Source: Asaia bogorensis
GTDB lineage: Bacteria > Pseudomonadota > Alphaproteobacteria > Acetobacterales > Acetobacteraceae
Reading direction: 5' to 3'
Length of the DNA stretch: 10,265 nucleotides
Assembly (NCBI GenBank): GCA_945873675.1
Contig: CAMCEP010000082.1
Location: forward strand, 1 to 10,265
Of this stretch, positions 1-4,812 are shown piece by piece. Under the pieces are notes generated by a model. That model made no database searches and was not told where the DNA came from. It saw nothing but the letters and a program-made list of their open reading frames with translations. Numbering within the stretch: position 1 is the first letter of the stretch; the number at the start of each line of letters is the position of its first letter. The translations under genes were made by a program, and so were the position numbers.

Positions 1-1061
1 AACCGGCTGCGTGCGCGTTCATTCTCACGCGGCGGGGTGCTCGCCACAAAACTCGCCGCCAGCATAGCCGCATCCGGATAGACATTGCGGTCTTCGCGCA
101 CGGCGGCATCCACGGTGGCGAGCGATGCCGGCACCGCATTCGGGTAGCGCACATGATTGGTGATGCCCGCCATCACATCAGGTCGCAGCAGGAAATTGAT
201 GAAATCATGCGCCGCTTCCTTATTGGGCGCATCAGCCGGGATTGCCAGCATGTCAAACCAAAGCTGCGCGCCCCGGCGCGATGCGGCATAGCCAATTTCA
301 ACACCACGCCCAGCTTCCTTTGCGCGCGCCTGCGCCTGGATGACATCGCCGGAATAGGTTAGCGCCACACACGCTTCGCCATTGGCCAAAGCATCCAGAA
401 TGGCGCCCGAGGGTAGGATGGCGCGCACATGCCGGCGAATGCCCATCAGCGCCTGTTCAGCCACGCGCAAATCTTCAAGGGAATGCGCATTCGGATCGCG
501 CCCCGCCCAACGCAGCACGGAAGGCAGCACATCGGTTGGGCTATCCATCACCATGATACCGCAGCGCGCCAGCCGCGCTGCATTTTCTGGCTTGAACAAC
601 ACATCAAAGCCATCCAGCACCAAATCAGGCGCAATGGCCTTGATCCGATCAAGCCTCAGTCCAAGCCCCACCGTGCCCCACAAGTAAATCGCCCCATGGC
701 GATTGCCGGGATCAATTTCCGCCATACGCGCCATCAGTGTCGGATCAAGATTGCGCCAATTCGGCAGGCGTGCGCGATCAACAGGCGCAAGCGCGCCGGC
801 GCGGAGCAGCCGCGCGAAGCTTGGCTCACTGGTCGGCACAATAATGTCATAGCCCGAACGCCCGGCGGAAAGCTTGCCTTCCAGTGTTTCCAGACTGTCA
901 TAGACATCATAGCGCACGCGAATGCCTGTTTCGCGCGTGAAGCGCTGCACCACATAGGGGTCAATGTAGTCCGACCAATTATAGACATTCACCACACGCT
1001 CCTGCGCGGCGGCGATGCCTGGCAGCAGCAGGGCGAGAAGGGCAAAAATGCGCAGGATCAT
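1..1061 (-). CDS. Polyamine (putrescine/spermidine) ABC transporter periplasmic substrate-binding protein, PotF/PotD family, C-terminus cut by window edge
   Basis: This is the periplasmic binding protein that captures a polyamine and delivers it to an inner-membrane PotGHI-type ABC importer. The reading frame runs unbroken from ATG at 1061 to base 1 (353 residues). Residues 1-19 form a signal peptide (MILRIFALLALLLPGIAAA, probable cleavage before QE). Family blocks seen in order are NWSDYI (28-33), YDSLETLEGKL (54-64), YDIIVPTS (71-78) and YLWGTVGLGL (126-135). Further on come DSPTDVLPSVL, LANGEACVALTYSGDV, a FDMLAIPADAPNK segment and FLLRPDVMAGITNHV. The last visible residues match the family's C-terminal RVRTRAW-type region, so only about ten residues are missing. 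A GGAG lies about 10 bases upstream of the ATG. Compared with my memory of E. coli PotF, the ligand-cage Trp of the GWAGD segment is Tyr here (TYSGD), so the exact polyamine is uncertain. The transporter genes would lie beyond the left edge. The gene diverges from the tail module. Confidence 0.93.
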   Translation of the reverse strand, partial: MILRIFALLALLLPGIAAAQERVVNVYNWSDYIDPYVVQRFTRETGIRVRYDVYDSLETLEGKLSAGRSGYDIIVPTSEPSFARLLRAGALAPVDRARLPNWRNLDPTLMARMAEIDPGNRHGAIYLWGTVGLGLRLDRIKAIAPDLVLDGFDVLFKPENAARLARCGIMVMDSPTDVLPSVLRWAGRDPNAHSLEDLRVAEQALMGIRRHVRAILPSGAILDALANGEACVALTYSGDVIQAQARAKEAGRGVEIGYAASRRGAQLWFDMLAIPADAPNKEAAHDFINFLLRPDVMAGITNHVRYPNAVPASLATVDAAVREDRNVYPDAAMLAASFVASTPPRENERARSR

Positions 1062-1154
1062 GGAAAGCGGGCTCCGCAAGCGAAGTGTTTCTTGTAGCGG
1101 AAATCGGCGCGATCTTGAGGGCCGGAAGAAATATCGCTGGAATGGCATTTTTTC

Positions 1155-1184
1155 CTTGACAATAGGCTTTTGGTCCTTTACCTA
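1155..1184 (+). promoter_or_regulatory. Candidate sigma-70 type promoter for the tail module
   Basis: The divergent spacer 1062-1300 holds one good -35 match: CTTGACA at 1155-1161, with the full TTGACA hexamer at 1156-1161. Seventeen bases downstream is TACCTA (1179-1184), a poor -10 match, although the surrounding TTTACCTATT is locally AT-rich. Orientation and position would suit transcription of the gene at 1301. This is inferred from sequence only. I see nothing else definite in the spacer apart from the leader pairing described separately. Confidence 0.3.
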
Positions 1185-1260
1185 TTCCCCCATCAAGGGC
1201 CGAATTGCGCCCAAAGCTCCCCACTCTCCCTGAACCTTCACCCCAACCTTGCAGCCAGCC

Positions 1261-1300
1261 GGGCGCCCACCCTGTTGCGCGGCAGGGATCAGGAGCGCCC
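1261..1300 (+). promoter_or_regulatory. Shine-Dalgarno and possible SD-enclosing hairpin before the first tail gene
   Basis: AGGAG at 1291-1295 sits five bases before ATG 1301 and decides that start over the upstream in-frame TTG at 1205. The same stretch can fold: GGGCGC (1261-1266) is complementary to GCGCCC (1295-1300), and CCCTG (1270-1274) to CAGGG (1283-1287). This would place the ribosome site inside or beside a stem. Short GC pairings are common by chance in such DNA, so the hairpin is tentative while the ribosome site is well supported. Confidence 0.5.
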
Positions 1301-1951
1301 ATGCCTTTCATCGCCTCTGACCTCTCGGCGCTCAGCGCCGCGAATGGTTTTACCCTTTGGCATTACCGCACCAGCGATAGTCGCGCCGATACAGAGGCCC
1401 CAGGCTATTTCACGCCCGGCGCTGATCGGCTGCGTGTTGGTGACATCATCTTGGTCCAGGCTTCGGATGGCACCACCATGCTGCCGATCCGCGCCGGCAG
1501 TTTGACCGGTACTGCGGTGGTTTTGGATGCGAGCGGAGCCCCGCCCACGATCCAACGTTCGGTCAACCTGCCCTTCCGGTTGACCCTTACCGCGAATGCC
1601 GAGGCACGGGCCATCACCTTTGAACCCATGCCCGATGCCATCGAACCGGGCGCCTCCATCGCGGTGGGTGTGACCATTTTGGGCAGCATCACCAATATTA
1701 CCTTCCAACTGCGCAACGCGGCGGGAAGCGTCATCGCAACCCAAGCCTCCGCAGTTACCAATGGCCGGGCAACTACGCTTTTCCCTGCCCAGGCGTCTGG
1801 TGGTGGCTATCGCATTCTGGCGCGCAACACATCGGATACCAACCACTCCTCACTCTCCGCGCCTTTCGCCATCGGCGTACCGCCACGCTTGTTGAATGAA
1901 ACCGGGGGCATTCTGCTGCTCGAAGACGGTGGCCAATTGCTGCTCTTTTGA
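1301..1951 (+). CDS. Phage-tail-associated structural protein with possible Ig-like domain
   Basis: This 216-residue protein probably belongs to a phage-type particle, as a fibre-associated or decoration component. The N-terminal block (about residues 15-52, NGFTLWHYRT...GYFTPGADRLRVGDIILV) resembles a conserved block I recall from proteins encoded next to tail fibres in phages and prophages. Residues about 90-192 are rich in alternating hydrophobic and Thr/Ser positions (LTLTANAEARAITFEP, ITNITFQLRN, GYRILARNTS), which suggests a beta-sandwich, possibly Ig-like. The C-terminus (LLNETGGILLLEDGGQLLLF) is the short Leu-rich tag typical of phage and tail proteins. There is no signal peptide or membrane segment. 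ATG 1301 has AGGAG five bases upstream. It is the first of three plus-strand tail-like genes, 86 bases before the fibre gene. The precise role is not recognised; the phage-structural assignment rests on the block, the tag and the neighbours. Confidence 0.72.
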   Translation: MPFIASDLSALSAANGFTLWHYRTSDSRADTEAPGYFTPGADRLRVGDIILVQASDGTTMLPIRAGSLTGTAVVLDASGAPPTIQRSVNLPFRLTLTANAEARAITFEPMPDAIEPGASIAVGVTILGSITNITFQLRNAAGSVIATQASAVTNGRATTLFPAQASGGGYRILARNTSDTNHSSLSAPFAIGVPPRLLNETGGILLLEDGGQLLLF

Positions 1952-1987
1952 ACATCTCCAATCCCGAAACCCCAAGCTTGCCACGCT

Positions 1988-2005
1988 TCGGATCAGAAGA
2001 TCCGA
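1988..2005 (+). promoter_or_regulatory. Inverted repeat in the leader of the tail-fibre gene
   Basis: TCGGATC (1988-1994) and GATCCGA (1999-2005) form a perfect 7-bp stem with an AGAA tetraloop in the 86-bp gap between the first two tail genes. It ends 32 bases before ATG 2038, upstream of the ribosome site AGGAAAAGG (2023-2031). No T-run follows, so it is not a standard intrinsic terminator. It may process or stabilise the mRNA, or bind a protein. The same CGGATC/GATCCG core recurs before the third tail gene at nearly the same distance from its start. Confidence 0.5.
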
Positions 2006-2037
2006 CACCCTTGGCCGCAACCAGGAAAAGGTAAACC

Positions 2038-3972
2038 ATGTCCGACACCAAGATCAGCGCCCTTCCCAGCGTTTCCAGCACCGCTGATGCAGATCTATTC
2101 CCTGTCGTCCAGACAAGCGGTTCAATCATTACGACGCGTCGCGCCAGCCTCGCGCAATTGCGTAGTGGGCTTCTGGCCGATCGTCCTGTTCATGTGCGCG
2201 ACTATGGCGCTGTCGGCAATGGTGTTGCCGATGACGGGCCTGCGATCCAAGCAGCGATCAATGCTCTCAAGTTTATGGGCGGCGGCATTTTGCAGTTTGG
2301 TCCGCGCACGTATCGCATTGCAAGCCCTGTCGTCATCAATGACGTCACGGTCACGCTGCAAGGTGCCGGTTTTACCGAAGGGCCGAATGAAGCGAATGGA
2401 ACCTGGTTCAGAATCGACCAGATCGGCTTCACGCCCTTTACCTTTTCGGGAACGATGGCAAGAGGTTCAGTGGTACGTGATGTTGCCGTTCGGCAGTATC
2501 ATGCCTCACCCAGCGCCACCTGGGCGCCGACCAATTATGACTATGTCTTTCGTGTGCAGGATTGTCTTGGCGCGGTGGATTTTGAAAACGTCTTTCTCGT
2601 CGCCGTTAATCGCGGCATCTGGTGCGACAATTCAGGCCGCATGAGCATCAAGCGCTTGCGCGGCCAGGTCTTTACCCGCGGCGTTGAGGTTGATCGCTGC
2701 TATGATATCTGCCGATTGGAACACGTACATTTCTGGACTTTTCATACCAATGACGGGAATATTGTTACCTGGCAGCAGAATAATCAGGATGCGCTGGTCT
2801 TCCGTAAGGTAGATGGGGTTTTCTTGGATGATATCTTCGTGCTGGGTGCGCGTTCCACGCTGCGCTTCAGTTCTTCAGCTTCCGGTGTCACCACGAAATT
2901 CTACGGCAGCAACATCTATGCGGATTTCTCGAAATACGGCGTTTGGATTGATGGGAATGGTGTGGAAGGCCGCATCGCCAATATCACGACCCAAGGGGAA
3001 CTGATCACCGCCGGCGCGCCAGTACCTGTGGCAGGGGCTGCGGGCATTCAAATTGACGGAAGCAATGCGCGTGTTCAGATCGGCAACCTTCGCGTTGATG
3101 CAGCGGAAAGCAACGCCATTCGTGTTAATGGCAGCAATAATCGCTTGGATATCTTTGCCTTTCGTGCGGAATACTTCAACCGCCTGAATGATGGATCGGC
3201 AGCGATCCATCTTGCAAATGTTGTCACCGGTACGCCCAATCAGGTCTATCTTGGAACTCCGCCGCTGCTTGGCAATGGCAATGGCGGCCCGCTGATCAAT
3301 GCCGGCACAAATGGCTTCATTGCTTCCGCTGGCCCTGCCGGACGTGCCGACCGGCCAGGCATGATGATTGGGTCGCAGGATTCTGGTCTTTTTCAGCCGG
3401 GCGCTGCTACGGTTGCTCTCAGCGCTGGCGGCGTAGAGCAAATGCGCGTTGCGGCCGGCAATATTTCAATGGGAGGTGCGCCGGGGGCTCATGGCTTGGC
3501 CATCTCAACGCCAGCCGGCACGGTCAATCAGATCACTGTTGCGGGTAGCGCGGTTGGGGGTACCCCAAGCCTTTCAGCGAGTGGCACGGAAGCAAATATC
3601 CCGCTGGCGCTTTCAGCCAAGAATATTGCCCCGGTGCGGTTGAATAGCCGTGGCAGCATTGCCCTTGAAGTGAATGCGGTTGCAACGCCGGTCAATTTCG
3701 TGCGCATCAATGGCGCAGGCGGTGGGGCGCCACCGCAAATCACTGCCCAGGGTACTGATACGAATGTGAATTTGCTGCTGCTTGGCAAGGGTACCGGTGC
3801 AGTGCAGACCGGGTCACCGCTGCAATTGCCATCCTATACGGTCGCCACGTTACCGCCCGCGGCAACCTATCCGCGCTGCATGATTTATGTCGCGGACGGC
3901 ACGGCCAATAAGCGCTTCGCAATCAGTGATGGCACAAGCTGGCGTTGGCCTGATGGTGCGGTTGTTGCCTAG
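2038..3972 (+). CDS. Tail fibre/tail spike-like protein with pectate-lyase-3 beta-helix domain
   Basis: This 644-residue protein is probably the receptor-binding fibre or polysaccharide-binding/degrading spike of a phage-type particle. The N-terminus (MSDTKISALP...FPVVQTSGSI) is a common start of phage fibre proteins and likely attaches to the particle. Residues about 50-80 carry the Pectate_lyase_3 (PF12708) hallmark RDYGAVGNGVADDGPAIQAA, followed by a long right-handed beta-helix pattern to about residue 420 (e.g. GIQIDGSNARVQIGNLRVDA, AIRVNGSNNRLDIFAF). Residues 430-475 hold the GGVEQMRVAAGNISMGG motif seen in fibre C-terminal stalks. Residues 496-537 and 552-593 are two copies of a 42-residue repeat. 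The last 45 residues (TLPPAATYPRCMIYVADGTA...ISDGTSWRW) are a typical fibre tip or trimerisation tail. No signal peptide is seen. Enzymatic residues cannot be assigned by eye. AGGAAAAGG precedes the ATG. The gene looks less GC-rich than the flanking host genes, consistent with acquisition. Confidence 0.9.
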   Translation: MSDTKISALPSVSSTADADLFPVVQTSGSIITTRRASLAQLRSGLLADRPVHVRDYGAVGNGVADDGPAIQAAINALKFMGGGILQFGPRTYRIASPVVINDVTVTLQGAGFTEGPNEANGTWFRIDQIGFTPFTFSGTMARGSVVRDVAVRQYHASPSATWAPTNYDYVFRVQDCLGAVDFENVFLVAVNRGIWCDNSGRMSIKRLRGQVFTRGVEVDRCYDICRLEHVHFWTFHTNDGNIVTWQQNNQDALVFRKVDGVFLDDIFVLGARSTLRFSSSASGVTTKFYGSNIYADFSKYGVWIDGNGVEGRIANITTQGELITAGAPVPVAGAAGIQIDGSNARVQIGNLRVDAAESNAIRVNGSNNRLDIFAFRAEYFNRLNDGSAAIHLANVVTGTPNQVYLGTPPLLGNGNGGPLINAGTNGFIASAGPAGRADRPGMMIGSQDSGLFQPGAATVALSAGGVEQMRVAAGNISMGGAPGAHGLAISTPAGTVNQITVAGSAVGGTPSLSASGTEANIPLALSAKNIAPVRLNSRGSIALEVNAVATPVNFVRINGAGGGAPPQITAQGTDTNVNLLLLGKGTGAVQTGSPLQLPSYTVATLPPAATYPRCMIYVADGTANKRFAISDGTSWRWPDGAVVA

Positions 3973-4056
3973 TACAAAATTCGATTTGATGCTTTTGTCA
4001 ATTCGAGTTTCTTGCGCTGGAAAACATCGGCGCAGATCAGCTTTTGTTCCTTCTCG

Positions 4057-4113
4057 GAACCGCATAGCGGTTCTGTCGAAACCAAGGCTGCTCTTATAGG
4101 CCGAACCGCTTTT
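4057..4113 (+). promoter_or_regulatory. Alternative hairpins in the leader of the third tail gene
   Basis: GAACCGC (4057-4063) and GCGGTTC (4067-4073) form a tight 7-bp stem with an ATA loop. The same right arm, extended to AGCGGTTC (4066-4073), is also complementary to GAACCGCT (4103-4110), which runs into TTT. The two pairings exclude each other, and the second resembles a weak intrinsic terminator with a short T-run and a 29-base loop. This lies in the 220-bp gap (3973-4192) between the fibre gene and the third tail gene. An attenuator-like role is inference; the first hairpin should form first and be stable. Confidence 0.4.
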
Positions 4114-4115
4114 AA

Positions 4116-4159
4116 CGCCTGATCCGGATGGATGAAGCACCGCAATCACGGATCAGGCG
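4116..4159 (+). promoter_or_regulatory. 11-bp inverted repeat upstream of the third tail gene
   Basis: CGCCTGATCCG (4116-4126) and CGGATCAGGCG (4149-4159) are perfect reverse complements separated by 22 bases. The right arm ends 33 bases before ATG 4193, upstream of the ribosome site AGGAAG (4181-4186). There is no following T-run. It could be an mRNA stem-loop or an operator-like dyad. Confidence 0.5.
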
Positions 4160-4192
4160 CCATTCGAAACCGATCCTCACAGGAAGAATCGC

Positions 4193-4567
4193 ATGACCTC
4201 CTTGACCGATTACGCCAAAAATCTGCTTGGCCGTACCGTGGCTGGGCGCCGCCCGGCTCAGCCTTCCGCCGTCTTTATTGCCCTTGGTACTGGTGGTTCC
4301 GACGCTACTGGGCTTTCTGGGGAGCCCACGGGCACTGGTTATGCCCGACAGTCAGCAACTTTTTTCGGAACAGGAATGCAATATAATATTTCGCAAGTGC
4401 GCTTCAGCTTCACAACCCCACCCGGTACCCTGACCCATGTCGGCGTATTCGATGCGCAGGCTTCGGGCAACCCATTGCTCTGGGCGCCGCTCGCAACACC
4501 CGTCACGCTCAATGTTGCGGGAATTGTGAATATTCCTGTCAGCAGCTTGAATGTTTTGGGTGATTGA
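4193..4567 (+). CDS. Small phage tail-associated protein
   Basis: This 124-residue protein resembles a family of small proteins encoded next to tail fibres in phages of Alphaproteobacteria and cyanobacteria. The pattern seen is: N-terminal MTSLTDYAKNLLGR; PSAVFIALGTGGSDATG (25-40), matching the family's 'vyvaLfT' segment; GTGYARQSATF (47-57); then THVGVFDAQASGNPLLW (81-97) and a closing beta-rich NIPVSSLNVLGD. In the relatives I recall, GYAR and VTHVGIFDA-like motifs are the most constant parts. It has no signal peptide or membrane segment, and its biochemical role is unknown; a minor tail, fibre-base or chaperone role is plausible. AGGAAG lies six bases before the ATG, after a 220-bp structured leader, so it may be translated or transcribed separately from the fibre gene. 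It ends 26 bp before the palindrome array. Confidence 0.78.
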   Translation: MTSLTDYAKNLLGRTVAGRRPAQPSAVFIALGTGGSDATGLSGEPTGTGYARQSATFFGTGMQYNISQVRFSFTTPPGTLTHVGVFDAQASGNPLLWAPLATPVTLNVAGIVNIPVSSLNVLGD

Positions 4568-4593
4568 AAGGGCTATCACGCCGCTTTAGTTGA

Positions 4594-4812
4594 TCGCATT
4601 TTCCGAGTCACCAAGTGTTCCACTTGGCTTGAAAATGCTCTTTCGTATGGTCGCATTTTCCGAGTCGCCAAGTGTCCCACTTGGCTTGAAAATGCTCTTT
4701 CGTGTGGTCGCATTTTCCGAGTCACCAAGTGTTCCACTTGGCTTGAAAATGCTCTTTCGTATGGTCGCATTTTCCGAGTCGCCAAGTGTTCCACTTGGCT
4801 TGAAAATGCTCT
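4594..4812. repeat. Four-copy tandem array of a 57-bp palindromic unit
   Basis: Units start at 4594, 4651, 4708 and 4765. Each has a 48-bp core; the first three are followed by a 9-bp linker (TTCGTATGG, or TTCGTGTGG in copy 2). The fourth core ends at 4812. Within each core an outer stem GCATTTTC/GAAAATGC (4596-4603 with 4631-4638 in copy 1) encloses an inner stem CCAAGTG-TTC-CACTTGG (4611-4627). A short GAG/CTT pairing between them gives a near-continuous long hairpin. Copies 1 and 3 are identical over 57 bp. The few differences (A/G before the inner stem, loop TTC/TCC, linker TAT/TGT) all fall outside the stems. The array fills the gap between convergent genes at 4567 and 4811, so it may end transcription in both directions or protect mRNA 3' ends. 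GCATTTTC...GAAAATGC palindromes are, as I recall, frequent in alphaproteobacterial intergenic regions, usually singly. Confidence 0.9.

Noticed and set aside
429..1097. Long plus-strand open frame opposite the polyamine-binding protein gene
   Set aside because: It is antisense to a clear family match and has low-complexity, His/Arg/Gln-rich composition with no recognisable domain.
1205..1300. Upstream TTG start extending the first tail gene by 32 residues
   Set aside because: The extension is Pro/Gln/Ser-rich and unlike the rest, while ATG 1301 has a well-placed AGGAG and begins where the conserved block follows naturally.
1289..1846. Minus-strand open frame opposite the first tail gene
   Set aside because: It has no family similarity or ribosome site, and the plus-strand frame has recognisable tail-protein features.
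3973..4056. Intrinsic terminator directly after the tail-fibre gene
   Set aside because: The stretch is AT-richer, but I found no stem followed by a T-run until the ambiguous pairing at 4066-4113.
4594..4812. CRISPR array
   Set aside because: Units are nearly identical over the full 57 bp and contiguous; the only interval is a constant 9-bp linker. There are no variable spacers and no cas genes.
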